Origin: Bacteroidales bacterium
GTDB taxonomy: Bacteria > Bacteroidota > Bacteroidia > Bacteroidales > UBA932
Reading direction: 5' to 3'
DNA length: 64,000 nucleotides
Assembly (NCBI GenBank): GCA_017454265.1
Contig: JAFTDJ010000049.1
Span: forward strand, 1 to 64,000
Position numbers and translations under genes: made by a program. This document shows positions 16,016 to 23,900 of this stretch, one piece after another; position 1 is the first letter of the stretch, and each line of letters starts with the position of its first letter. A model generated the notes under the pieces. The model was given only the letters and a program-made list of their open reading frames with translations, searched no databases and was not told the origin of the DNA.

Positions 16016-17011
16016 TTATTTATTGTCCGGCCCGAGAGGGTATGTGCCATCTGCTATCATCTGCTTTACGGTGCTCAGGAAGCCAAGACACCTCTTCTGA
16101 TACTCCTCGGGATGTTTTGCGTAGGCGTTTGCGTGTACCGCACCCTCGGCAACCCACTTTTCCTTGTAGCCGTATTTCTTTGCGTCATAGTTCAGCTGCA
16201 GGTGCTCGAAAGGCACGAAGTCGTCTGCATCTCCGTGGATGAAAAGCATAGGAAGCACGCACTTCGCAAGCTGATCGGTAGAAGAAGCTTCCCAGAAGCC
16301 CCATCCGTACTTGTTCTTGGTAACGACGCTGGCGCTCTGAAGTACATCGGGCGGTACAATCTTGAAGCTCTGTTTGCGGTTGCTGTTGAACTGCTTCACT
16401 ACAGAGGCGTAGCCGCAGTCTTCTATGAAGCATTTGACATAGCCGGGAAGGGTGTCGCCGCTTGTCATCATTACAGTGGCGCCGCCCATGGAGACACCGT
16501 GAAGCACCATGAAGTCGTCGTTGAAGATTTCGTGGGCGATGGGAATCCATTTCTCGATGTCCAGACGGTCGAACCAGCCCATCTGTATCTCGTCGCCCTC
16601 GGAAAGGCCGTGATACTGAAGGTCGGGGAAGAGTACATTATAGTTGAACTGGTCCCTGTACATGCGCACCAGATAAAGGAATACATAGTGGTTGTCGCCG
16701 TAGCCGTGAATTACGATTGCGGTGCCCTGGGCGTTGGAAGGATCCTTTGCGGGCACATAGCAGGCGTGGAGTTTCTTTCCGTCCCAGCTGGTGGTCCAGG
16801 TATCCTGAAGTATGCCCTGGGCCTTGAGTCCGTCGTACCAGGCTGTGCTGCCGGGCATAAGGGAATCGGCCTTGTGGCGGGTGCGTTCAATGTCTTCTAC
16901 TCCGTGCACGGAGGGGTTGAGAGCGAAATTGGACATAAACCTTCCGGCTACACAACTGCTCATCATAATGGCCAGAAGTCCCAAACCGGCAATATGGAAG
17001 TACTTTTTCAT
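16016..17011 (-). CDS. Alpha/beta-hydrolase lipoprotein
   Basis: A 331-residue predicted lipoprotein (lipobox MMSSC, residues 16-20) with an alpha/beta-hydrolase fold. The oxyanion segment is VIHGYGDNHYV, the nucleophile elbow GVSMGGA, and FIHGDADDFVPFEH gives the acid. The catalytic His is in GAVHANAY. Relatives are often annotated as S9-like peptidase or acyl hydrolase. Its place next to PepD and the POT transporter would suit a peptidase or esterase on the periplasmic side. Confidence 0.83.
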   Translation of the reverse strand: MKKYFHIAGLGLLAIMMSSCVAGRFMSNFALNPSVHGVEDIERTRHKADSLMPGSTAWYDGLKAQGILQDTWTTSWDGKKLHACYVPAKDPSNAQGTAIVIHGYGDNHYVFLYLVRMYRDQFNYNVLFPDLQYHGLSEGDEIQMGWFDRLDIEKWIPIAHEIFNDDFMVLHGVSMGGATVMMTSGDTLPGYVKCFIEDCGYASVVKQFNSNRKQSFKIVPPDVLQSASVVTKNKYGWGFWEASSTDQLAKCVLPMLFIHGDADDFVPFEHLQLNYDAKKYGYKEKWVAEGAVHANAYAKHPEEYQKRCLGFLSTVKQMIADGTYPLGPDNK

Positions 17012-17043
17012 TCTTTTGTTTTTATTGGTTATAGTTAGACTTA

Positions 17044-17051
17044 CAAATATA
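17044..17051 (-). promoter_or_regulatory. -7 element ahead of hydrolase lipoprotein
   Basis: On the minus strand TATATTTG, directly abutting the pepD stop codon and 32 nt before the ATG. No clear TTTG box lies at -33. Confidence 0.45.
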
Positions 17052-18533
17052 CTATTTTGCGGGAATATTTACCAGCACTTCCTTGAGGAAATCCCATACC
17101 TTCTGCACGGAAGGTATGAAGGCTCGCTCGTCGGGAGAGTGGGGGCTAAGCAGGGTAGGACCCATTGAGACCATGTCCCAGTGTGGATAGGCGCCGGAAA
17201 GAATTCCGCACTCCAAACCGGCGTGGATGGCCATAACCTTGGGCTCCTCGCCGAACATCTGCTTGTAAACTTTCTGCATCACGGCACGAATCTCAGACTG
17301 CGCGTTTGGCGCCCAGCCGCTATAGCCTCCTGTAAAGCGTACCCGTATGCCGGCCAGCTCGAATACACTCTTCATGCGTGCGGCAAGAGCCATTTTGGCA
17401 GAGTCTACAGAACTGCGCATCAGGCACTTAAGGCTGAAATGCCCGCGATATATCTTTACCATGGCGAGGTTGTTGGAAGTTTCTACCATGCCGGGCATGG
17501 CGTCGCTCATGCGCTCCACGCCGTCGGGGCAGGCAAGTATGGCGCGAACGAAGCGCAGGGCGGCCTCTTCCGTAACGTATTTGCAGTCTTCGGGCTCGCA
17601 AACTTCTCCCGGGGCGGCCTTATAGGGCTCAAAAATGACGGCCAGGTTGGGATCCGTAGCTGCGTATTCTGCCTTGAGTTCCTTCGCCATGCGAGCCACG
17701 GCGCGTTTTGCTGCGCTCACGCCTTTCCTGGGCACATATAGGGTGGCGAAGGCCTCGCGGGGAATGGCGTTGCGCAGGGTGCCGCCTTCCAGGTCTATCA
17801 GCTTGCAGCCCAGGCGGTCCAGCAGCGGCAGCAGTACGCGGGCAATAGTGCGGTTGGCGTTTGCCCTGCAAAGTATGATGTCCATGCCTGAGTGGCCTCC
17901 CTGGCAGCCTTTTACGGTGAGGCTCCAGCATTCATGGGCGCGGGGCTCCTTCTTGCGGCGATAGCGGGCCGTTGCCGTGGCATCCAGGCCTCCGGCGCAG
18001 CCTACGTAGAGTTCACCCTCGGTTTCCGAGTCAAGGTTGATGAGTATGTCTCCCTTGAGTACGCCGGGCTTAAGCAGTTGGGCTCCGGTCATTCCAGTCT
18101 CCTCGTCATAAGTTACCAATATCTCGATGGGGCCGTGCTTTACGTCCTTGGATTCGGCGACAGCCATTGCGAGCGCTACGCCCAGGCCGTTGTCTGCCCC
18201 CAGGGTGGTACCCTTGGCGCGCAGCCATTCTCCGTCCACCCATGTCTCGATAGGATCTTTCAGAAAGTCGTGCGCCACGTCGGCGTTCTTCTGTGGAACC
18301 ATATCCATATGCCCTTGCAGCACCACGGTCTTGAGGTTCTCGTATCCGGGTGTTGCCGGTACGCGCATTATTACGTTGCCTGTTTCGTCGGCTTGAGCGT
18401 CGATTTTGTGCTCTGCAGCCCATTCAAGCAGGAACTTGCGCACTATCTCTTCGTGCTTTGACGGGCGGGGACAGCGGGTCAGTGAATAGAAGTTGTTCCA
18501 AACAATAGCGGGTTGTAAGTCTTTGATTGTCAT
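17052..18533 (-). CDS. pepD: Aminoacyl-histidine dipeptidase (M20C)
   Basis: A 493-residue zinc dipeptidase (carnosinase-like PepD). The metal-binding segments are LQGHMDMVPQ (His75, Asp77), TTLGADNGLGVA and YDEETGMTGA. The length matches the family (about 485-495). No signal peptide is present. It starts 2 bases after the stop of the acyltransferase gene, implying co-transcription. Confidence 0.95.
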   Translation of the reverse strand: MTIKDLQPAIVWNNFYSLTRCPRPSKHEEIVRKFLLEWAAEHKIDAQADETGNVIMRVPATPGYENLKTVVLQGHMDMVPQKNADVAHDFLKDPIETWVDGEWLRAKGTTLGADNGLGVALAMAVAESKDVKHGPIEILVTYDEETGMTGAQLLKPGVLKGDILINLDSETEGELYVGCAGGLDATATARYRRKKEPRAHECWSLTVKGCQGGHSGMDIILCRANANRTIARVLLPLLDRLGCKLIDLEGGTLRNAIPREAFATLYVPRKGVSAAKRAVARMAKELKAEYAATDPNLAVIFEPYKAAPGEVCEPEDCKYVTEEAALRFVRAILACPDGVERMSDAMPGMVETSNNLAMVKIYRGHFSLKCLMRSSVDSAKMALAARMKSVFELAGIRVRFTGGYSGWAPNAQSEIRAVMQKVYKQMFGEEPKVMAIHAGLECGILSGAYPHWDMVSMGPTLLSPHSPDERAFIPSVQKVWDFLKEVLVNIPAK

Positions 18534-18535
18534 AT

Positions 18536-19468
18536 TTATATGGTTTTAATCGGTTTGTTTCCCGTTTCATCCTTCCATCTCCTGTGGCTCCATAGGTAAT
18601 TCCACGGCTGGGCTTCGATGTCGGCCTCGAGCAGGGCATAATACCGCTTGGTGATTTCTTCCGGCGTGGACTTGGATGCATCTTCGCATATGGTCGTGTA
18701 CCGTATCTTGTACTTGCCCCTGCGCTCCTGGGGCATGCTCATATAGCATACGGCCATGCCAAGTTTGCGGGCAAGCTCCGCCGCGCCTTTCATTGTTACG
18801 CAGCTCTGGTGCATGAAGTCGAGGCGCAGGTAACCACTGGACTCGGCATATGGATACTGGTCCGTGATGAAGTTGTAAATGATTTTCTCGTCCCTGTGCT
18901 CAAAGACGAAGCGTACAGCCTTGCCCGATTCCAGGTAACCTCTATAGTGCCTGGGGTCTGGAAGGGGGGCGGTGCGGTTTGCCTTCAGGATGCGGTTCCA
19001 GAATTTTATGGACTGGTTCCGGTAAACGACGAAGAAATCGTCTTGGGAGAAGAAACTCTCATCCCGGCTGTAATCGTAATTGAGCACTCCGCCTATCAGC
19101 TCCCAGTTGCCTGCATGGGACATCATTACCATCACGCTGGGGGATTTGTCATACAGGCGTTGTAGTTCATCGGGATTCTCCATCTCAACTAGGTGCGCAT
19201 TACGGAGTTTCTTGGCATTGTGACAGCCTCCGAACCAGACCGATTCGGCCACAAGCTCGCCGAGGTGTTTGTAGAAAAGATGCTTAAGCTCCTTAATCTC
19301 TTCGTATTTAAGACCCGGAAAGCTCCTGGCGAGATTCACTGTGACGTCGTGTACGCGATAGTGGAATACTTTTTCTGCCAGCCAGGCAATAAAATCTCCC
19401 AGTACGTAATGTACTTTGAGAGGCAGCAGCGCGAGGATTCGCAGTATGAATTGTAAAAGGTATCCCAT
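18536..19468 (-). CDS. LpxL/HtrB-type lipid A acyltransferase
   Basis: A 310-residue lysophospholipid/lipid A acyltransferase of the HtrB/LpxL superfamily. An N-terminal membrane anchor with Leu-rich sequence is followed by the catalytic motif SHAGNWE at residues 117-123 and an arginine-containing acceptor segment. It probably adds a secondary acyl chain to lipid A. The start ATG lies only 7 nt from a TAATTTTG promoter element. Confidence 0.88.
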   Translation of the reverse strand: MGYLLQFILRILALLPLKVHYVLGDFIAWLAEKVFHYRVHDVTVNLARSFPGLKYEEIKELKHLFYKHLGELVAESVWFGGCHNAKKLRNAHLVEMENPDELQRLYDKSPSVMVMMSHAGNWELIGGVLNYDYSRDESFFSQDDFFVVYRNQSIKFWNRILKANRTAPLPDPRHYRGYLESGKAVRFVFEHRDEKIIYNFITDQYPYAESSGYLRLDFMHQSCVTMKGAAELARKLGMAVCYMSMPQERRGKYKIRYTTICEDASKSTPEEITKRYYALLEADIEAQPWNYLWSHRRWKDETGNKPIKTI

Positions 19469-19475
19469 ATCTTCA

Positions 19476-19483
19476 CAAAATTA
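19476..19483 (-). promoter_or_regulatory. -7 element for acyltransferase gene (leaderless layout)
   Basis: On the minus strand TAATTTTG, seven bases before the ATG at 19468. The -33 position is only weakly matched. Confidence 0.55.
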
Positions 19484-19511
19484 TAAAAAAAATCAATACT
19501 ATAAATAAAAC

Positions 19512-19535
19512 CAGCCGGCCTTTGCGGGCCGGCTG
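19512..19535 (-). terminator. Intrinsic terminator of rpsF-rpsR-rplI operon
   Basis: A GC-rich hairpin of CAGCCGGCC and GGCCGGCTG around a short loop, followed on the minus strand by GTTTTATTTAT. It separates rplI from the acyltransferase gene. Confidence 0.88.
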
Positions 19536-19557
19536 ATAAATAAAAAAGGAAAGAGTC

Positions 19558-19998
19558 TTATTCTGCCACAACGACGAGCTTCACATCGGCGAAGACGCCC
19601 TTGTAGCACTTGACCTTTGCCTCGAACTCGCCAAGTTCCTTGATCTCAGGAACTTCGACGTTCTTCTTGTCAACTTCGAAGCCTTTCTCTTCCAGGGCTG
19701 CTGCAACCTGGGCTGCGGTGACGGCGCCGTAGAGCTTGCCGCTCTCGCCAACCTTCACGGCCACCTGTACGGGTGCTGCGGAGAGCTTTGCAGCCTTGAC
19801 TTCAGCCTCGGCGATGTTCTTGGCCTCTTTGTGTGCGCGCTGACGGATGGTCTCCTCGTGCTGCTTGAGAGCAGAAGGAGTTCCGATGGCTGCGAATCCC
19901 TGGGGAACCAGATAATTGAGAGCGTAACCGGTCTTTACCTCGACCACTTCACCGGCATCGCCGAGATTGGCCACATCTTTCTTAAGTATAATTTTCAT
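19558..19998 (-). CDS. rplI: Ribosomal protein L9
   Basis: A 146-residue ribosomal protein. N-terminal MKIILKKDVANLGDAGE and the NYLVPQGFA segment (about 28-36) are diagnostic of L9, followed by the long connecting helix and C-terminal domain. It is last in the S6-S18-L9 operon, 10 bases after rpsR. Confidence 0.98.
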   Translation of the reverse strand: MKIILKKDVANLGDAGEVVEVKTGYALNYLVPQGFAAIGTPSALKQHEETIRQRAHKEAKNIAEAEVKAAKLSAAPVQVAVKVGESGKLYGAVTAAQVAAALEEKGFEVDKKNVEVPEIKELGEFEAKVKCYKGVFADVKLVVVAE

Positions 19999-20008
19999 AA
20001 CGCTTCAA

Positions 20009-20281
20009 TTATTTAAGGAGGTCAGTAACATAAGGAAGAAGAGCGAGTGAGCGTGCGCGCTTCACTGCCTGGGCGACTTTGCGCTGGAACTTGAGGGAAG
20101 TACCGGTAATACGGCGGGGGAGAATCTTGCCCTGCTCGTTGAGGAACTTTTTGAGGAACTCGGGATCTTTGTAATCCACGTACTTGATACCTGCCTTCTT
20201 GAAACGGCAGTATTTCTTGCGGCGAACCTCTACGGTAGGAGGGTTCAGGTAACGGATTTCGTTGTTCTCGATGCTGGCCAT
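20009..20281 (-). CDS. rpsR: Ribosomal protein S18
   Basis: A 90-residue ribosomal protein with the [20 protein letters not shown] core and the basic [20 protein letters not shown] segment typical of S18. It is 3 bases after rpsF, so the S6-S18 assembly partners are made together. Confidence 0.98.
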   Translation of the reverse strand: MASIENNEIRYLNPPTVEVRRKKYCRFKKAGIKYVDYKDPEFLKKFLNEQGKILPRRITGTSLKFQRKVAQAVKRARSLALLPYVTDLLK

Positions 20282-20284
20282 AAC

Positions 20285-20692
20285 TTATTCCTCCACTTTA
20301 GTTTCGGGTTCAACTTCAGCTGCGGGAGCTGCTTCTTCTGCTTTTGCGGCAGCGGCCTTGCCGGCACGTACCTGACGGCGGTGCTCTGCGTAGGCGATGG
20401 AATTCTTGTCCAGAACAACGGTGAGGAAGCGAAGGATACGCTCGTCACGGTGATACTGGGTTTCAAGAGTGGAGACGAACTGAGGGTCCGCCTTGAATTC
20501 GATCAGGTAATAAAAACCTGAAGTCTTGTGCTGGATCGGGTACGCGAGCTGCTTGAGCCCCCAATCCTCTTCGTACACGATTTCTCCGCCGTTGGCCTTG
20601 ATAAGATCGGTGTACTTGGCAACCGCTTCCTTCATCTGGGTATCAGACAAAACGGGAGTTGCAATGAAAACGGTTTCGTACTGTTTAATCAT
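20285..20692 (-). CDS. rpsF: Ribosomal protein S6
   Basis: A 135-residue small-subunit protein. I start at ATG 20690-20692 (MIKQYETVFIATPVL), the conserved S6 N-terminus. A longer in-frame start would lie across the promoter. The C-terminus has an acidic/Ala extension after the folded domain (AAPAAEVEPETKVEE). Confidence 0.97.
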   Translation of the reverse strand: MIKQYETVFIATPVLSDTQMKEAVAKYTDLIKANGGEIVYEEDWGLKQLAYPIQHKTSGFYYLIEFKADPQFVSTLETQYHRDERILRFLTVVLDKNSIAYAEHRRQVRAGKAAAAKAEEAAPAAEVEPETKVEE

Positions 20693-20715
20693 AATGTTTG
20701 TTAATAAATAAATTA

Positions 20716-20731
20716 GTCCCGAAAAAGGGAC
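20716..20731 (-). promoter_or_regulatory. 5'-terminal hairpin in rpsF leader
   Basis: GTCCC and GGGAC pair around a 6-nt loop at the very start of the predicted transcript. It could stabilise the mRNA or be part of an S6:S18-type autoregulatory leader, but I cannot match the known motif. Confidence 0.35.
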
Positions 20732-20733
20732 CG

Positions 20734-20764
20734 CAAAGATAGTTAAACTTTTGAGAAATACCAA
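20734..20764 (-). promoter_or_regulatory. Promoter of ribosomal protein operon
   Basis: On the minus strand TTGG (20761-20764), 19-nt spacer, TATCTTTG (20734-20741). It overlaps the divergent hdr promoter at 20750-20780. Confidence 0.7.
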
Positions 20765-20780
20765 GTTTTTTATAATTTTG
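20750..20780 (+). promoter_or_regulatory. Promoter of Hdr-like operon
   Basis: TTTG at 20750-20753, 19-nt spacer and TAATTTTG at 20773-20780 match the consensus exactly. The ATG at 20789 is only 8 bases on, so the mRNA should be leaderless or nearly so. Confidence 0.8.
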
Positions 20781-20788
20781 CCTTTGAA

Positions 20789-21487
20789 ATGGATTATTTT
20801 GAGGAGTTAAATAAAGATTACCGCTTCAAGGAGGGTTTTCATACCTGTATTAATTGCGGTACATGTACTGCCGTCTGCCCTGCAGCGGAGTTCTACCGTT
20901 ACGATCCACGGAGAATAGTTTCAATAGTCCAGACGCGCGATAACGAGCGCATAGAGAATCTCCTCAAAAGCGATACAATCTGGTATTGCGGCGAGTGTAT
21001 GAGTTGCGTTACGCGCTGTCCCCGCAAGAACGGCCCGGGCCTGGTCATAATGGCGCTCCGCGACCTCAGCATACGCCTTGGCTTCTTTACTGAATCTGAG
21101 AAAGGCCGCCAGATATATCCTCTTACAAAAGCGCTGAACGGAAATGTCCTGGGATTGGGATACTGTATCCATCCTTCCACCTTCCGCTTCGAAGACCATC
21201 CCGAATCCGGTCCTGTCTTCCAATGGGTACTGGACAACAAGGAAACCGTTTACTCCCGCCTGGGAGCCAATTACGGCCGCGACGGAGCCGGAGCCCTGCG
21301 CAAGATTCCCCGGGAAGACCTGGACGAACTAAAGGCCATTTACGACGTGACAGGCGGCTCCGAGCGTCTGGAACTGGTGGAAAAACACTCCCGGCAGAAA
21401 GCGGAAGAAATGGGCATGAACATGGAGGAGTACACACAGTACACATTCAGCCATTGCTCACCGGGCCATTTTAACAATGAAGACTGA
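20789..21487 (+). CDS. HdrC-like iron-sulfur subunit
   Basis: A 232-residue electron-transfer protein related to heterodisulfide reductase subunit C. Two [4Fe-4S] motifs are seen: CINCGTCTAVCP (Cys20, 23, 26, 30) and CGECMSCVTRCP (Cys67, 70, 73, 77). The C-terminal half is longer than in archaeal HdrC. No membrane helix is seen. It is first in an operon with HdrB-, HdrA-, HdrC- and HdrD/NarI-like genes, so it should relay electrons between the flavoprotein and a membrane quinone module. Confidence 0.88.
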   Translation: MDYFEELNKDYRFKEGFHTCINCGTCTAVCPAAEFYRYDPRRIVSIVQTRDNERIENLLKSDTIWYCGECMSCVTRCPRKNGPGLVIMALRDLSIRLGFFTESEKGRQIYPLTKALNGNVLGLGYCIHPSTFRFEDHPESGPVFQWVLDNKETVYSRLGANYGRDGAGALRKIPREDLDELKAIYDVTGGSERLELVEKHSRQKAEEMGMNMEEYTQYTFSHCSPGHFNNED

Positions 21488-21490
21488 CAG

Positions 21491-22561
21491 ATGATATACC
21501 AAGGCAAGCAGAATATCTGGTCCGACTACCAGAAGGAGATACCTCACGACCACTGGTTCTACGTGCGCAGTTGCATACGCCAGAGTTTCTTTCCGGCATC
21601 GGAGTACTTCTTTGTGAAAATAGTGCGCGACCTGCTGGGAAAAGACCTGTACGAAAGCAAGCATCACACTACCTGCGGAGGAATAGCATACCATTGCGAC
21701 ACAATCCCGCAGGAGACGGCGATGACCATCGTGGCAAGGCAGTTCGCACTGATGACGGAGGCCGGATACAAAAACCTGGTAGCCAGCTGCATAACCTCCT
21801 TCGGTAATTATACAGAAACTCTTGAGACTTGGCGCGAGTTCCCGGAGCTTGAAGCCCGCATTCGCGAGAATCTGTGGAAGGCATGCCGCCGGGAGTTTGA
21901 AAAGCCCGAGTACGTGGCGCACGCGAGTGATATAGTATATATGCTGCGCAACGAGATCGCTGAAAAAGCGAAAGTGCGGCTGATCGACAAAACGACGGGT
22001 GAGCCCCTGCGTATCGTGGAACACATAGGTTGCCACTATTCCAAAATGTTTCCACACAAGGGCGTGGGCGGTGCGGAATATCCCTGCGTGCTCAGCGGAA
22101 TGGTAGAATCATGGGGAGGGCAGGTGATAGATTATCCGGAACGGCGACACTGCTGCGGCTTCGGCTTCCGTCAGTACCTGGTCAAAGCCAACCGCGGGTA
22201 CAGCGTTTCCAACACCCATAAGAAGTTCGAGTCGATGGAACCATACCATCCCGATGCAATCATAACCAACTGCCCCGGCTGTCCTTATTTCCTGGACCGC
22301 TGGCAGTACGTGATATCGGAGCAGACCGGCAAGACCTACGGCCGTGACGGATTCGGCATCCCTGTGTTTACCTATGAAGAACTGGCCGGCCTTGTTCTGG
22401 GTTACGACCCTTGGGATCTCGGCCTGCAGGTGCACCAGGTGGCGGTGGAGCCCTTCCTCGACAAACTCGGCGTAGCCTACGACCCCGATGCCAAATACCT
22501 GGGAGTTAATAAGGAAGAACTGTTGAAGCCGACGCTCCCCACGGTTCTTAAATGCTTTTAG
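21491..22561 (+). CDS. HdrB-like subunit with CCG cluster
   Basis: A 356-residue HdrB-type protein. The second half carries one full cysteine-rich CCG-type motif: IGCHY, HCCGFGF and NCPGCPYF, expected to ligate a non-cubane [4Fe-4S] cluster. The N-terminal motif is altered (SC near residue 25, then TCGGIAYHC instead of the double-Cys form), so one cluster may be missing or modified. It lies 3 bases after the HdrC-like gene. Substrate is unknown; CoM/CoB heterodisulfide is not expected in this phylum. Confidence 0.85.
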   Translation: MIYQGKQNIWSDYQKEIPHDHWFYVRSCIRQSFFPASEYFFVKIVRDLLGKDLYESKHHTTCGGIAYHCDTIPQETAMTIVARQFALMTEAGYKNLVASCITSFGNYTETLETWREFPELEARIRENLWKACRREFEKPEYVAHASDIVYMLRNEIAEKAKVRLIDKTTGEPLRIVEHIGCHYSKMFPHKGVGGAEYPCVLSGMVESWGGQVIDYPERRHCCGFGFRQYLVKANRGYSVSNTHKKFESMEPYHPDAIITNCPGCPYFLDRWQYVISEQTGKTYGRDGFGIPVFTYEELAGLVLGYDPWDLGLQVHQVAVEPFLDKLGVAYDPDAKYLGVNKEELLKPTLPTVLKCF

Positions 22562-22564
22562 ACG

Positions 22565-23584
22565 ATGCAAAACCGCAATATACTTATCATAGGCGGCGGA
22601 ATCGCCGGAATGGAGGCTGCCGGCCAGCTGCTCAGGCTGGGCTGGGAGCCGGTGATAGTGGAAAAAAACGAGAGGCTTGGCGGCCATGTTGCCAAGTGGT
22701 ACAAACTGTTCCCCGATATGATGTCTGCCGCCGATTTGGTGCAGACGCTCACAGACGGTATCAAAGAAGCGACCGTTTACCTTAAAACACGCGTTGCCAG
22801 TATGAACCGCCTCAAGGACGGCTACAGCGTCGTGCTCTCCAATGGAGTAAGCCTCCAGTGCTCGGCGGTGCTCATAGCATCCGGCTTCCATCTTTTCGAT
22901 GCCGCCAAGAAGGAAGAATACGGATACGGGGTATATGACCATGTAATCACCAATGCCGATCTGGAAGCCTGGTTCGGAGGCGCTCCGGACAACCGTGTTC
23001 CGGCAAATCCGGGTCAAGTCGCTTTCGTGCACTGCGTGGGATCCCGCGACCTCAAGGCGGGAAACGCCCAATGCTCCAAGGTATGCTGTATGACGGCAAT
23101 CAAACAGGCTATAGAATTCAAGGAACGCTTCCCGGGCGCCCAGGTGTGGTGCTTCTATATGGACCTGCGGCTCTTCGGCAAGAAATACGAAGACTTCTAC
23201 ATTAACGCCCAGAAGGATTTCGGGGTGCATTTTGTCCGAGGTCGCGTATCGGAGGTGAGCGAAGACATAGACGGGCGGGTGGTGCTCAAAGCTGAGGATA
23301 CTCTTGCCGGTCTTCCCGTGAAACTGCGTGCCGACCTGCTGGTGCTAATGTCCGGCATGCTTTGCAATTCAGACACTGCGGCTCTGGCTTCCATGGTGCG
23401 GACAGAAGTGGATTCGGACGGTTTCCTGCGCAGTCGCGACAATATCTACCGCATAAATGAATCGCGTCGCGAGGGAGTGTTTTTTGCAGGTGCCTGCACA
23501 GGCTCCAAAACCGTTCCCGAGACCGTTGCAGAGGCCCGTGCGGCTGCTCTGGACATTCATAATTATCTCAACGGAAATGCCTGA
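22565..23584 (+). CDS. HdrA-like flavoprotein core
   Basis: A 339-residue FAD protein. The N-terminal dinucleotide fold ILIIGGGIAGMEAAGQL (residues 5-21) and VEKNERLGGHVAKW match HdrA/QmoA. GYGVYDHVITNADLE, HCVGSRD, CSKVCCMTAIKQAIE and FYMDLRLFGKKYEDFY are conserved HdrA blocks. The CSAC-type cysteines after GGH and the accessory ferredoxin domains of full-length HdrA are absent, giving a compact core like QmoA. The next gene overlaps by 8 bases. Confidence 0.9.
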   Translation: MQNRNILIIGGGIAGMEAAGQLLRLGWEPVIVEKNERLGGHVAKWYKLFPDMMSAADLVQTLTDGIKEATVYLKTRVASMNRLKDGYSVVLSNGVSLQCSAVLIASGFHLFDAAKKEEYGYGVYDHVITNADLEAWFGGAPDNRVPANPGQVAFVHCVGSRDLKAGNAQCSKVCCMTAIKQAIEFKERFPGAQVWCFYMDLRLFGKKYEDFYINAQKDFGVHFVRGRVSEVSEDIDGRVVLKAEDTLAGLPVKLRADLLVLMSGMLCNSDTAALASMVRTEVDSDGFLRSRDNIYRINESRREGVFFAGACTGSKTVPETVAEARAAALDIHNYLNGNA

Positions 23585-23900
23585 TTTCGGATTCTCCCTG
23601 TCAAAGAGTTCCAGCGTGAGCCTGGATTCATTGGACCTCGGCTTGTATGGTGAGCTTGAGCGTCTGGAACCGGGCGTCAAGACCTGTATGGCCTGTGGCT
23701 CATGCAGCGCCGCCTGTACAGCTTCCGTCTGGTCAGGAATGAGCGTCCGCAAGCTTATTTTGAATCTTCAGAGAGGCAAGGATGTGGAGAAAATGCTGGG
23801 AAGCTGCATGCTCTGTGGGAAATGCTCTATGGTCTGTCCCAGGGGAATTAATACCAGACACCTCATCTTGAGCCTGTGCCGGATATACAAGAAGCAATGA
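23577..23900 (+). CDS. Second HdrC-like di-cluster ferredoxin
   Basis: A 107-residue protein with two [4Fe-4S] motifs, CMACGSCSAACT (Cys37, 40, 43, 47) and CMLCGKCSMVCP (Cys77, 80, 83, 87). I start at ATG 23577 (MPDFGFSL), overlapping the HdrA-like gene by 8 bases; a longer frame upstream is a shadow of that gene. The stop overlaps the next ATG (ATGA). It is likely the ferredoxin link between HdrA and the membrane subunit. Confidence 0.87.
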   Translation: MPDFGFSLSKSSSVSLDSLDLGLYGELERLEPGVKTCMACGSCSAACTASVWSGMSVRKLILNLQRGKDVEKMLGSCMLCGKCSMVCPRGINTRHLILSLCRIYKKQ

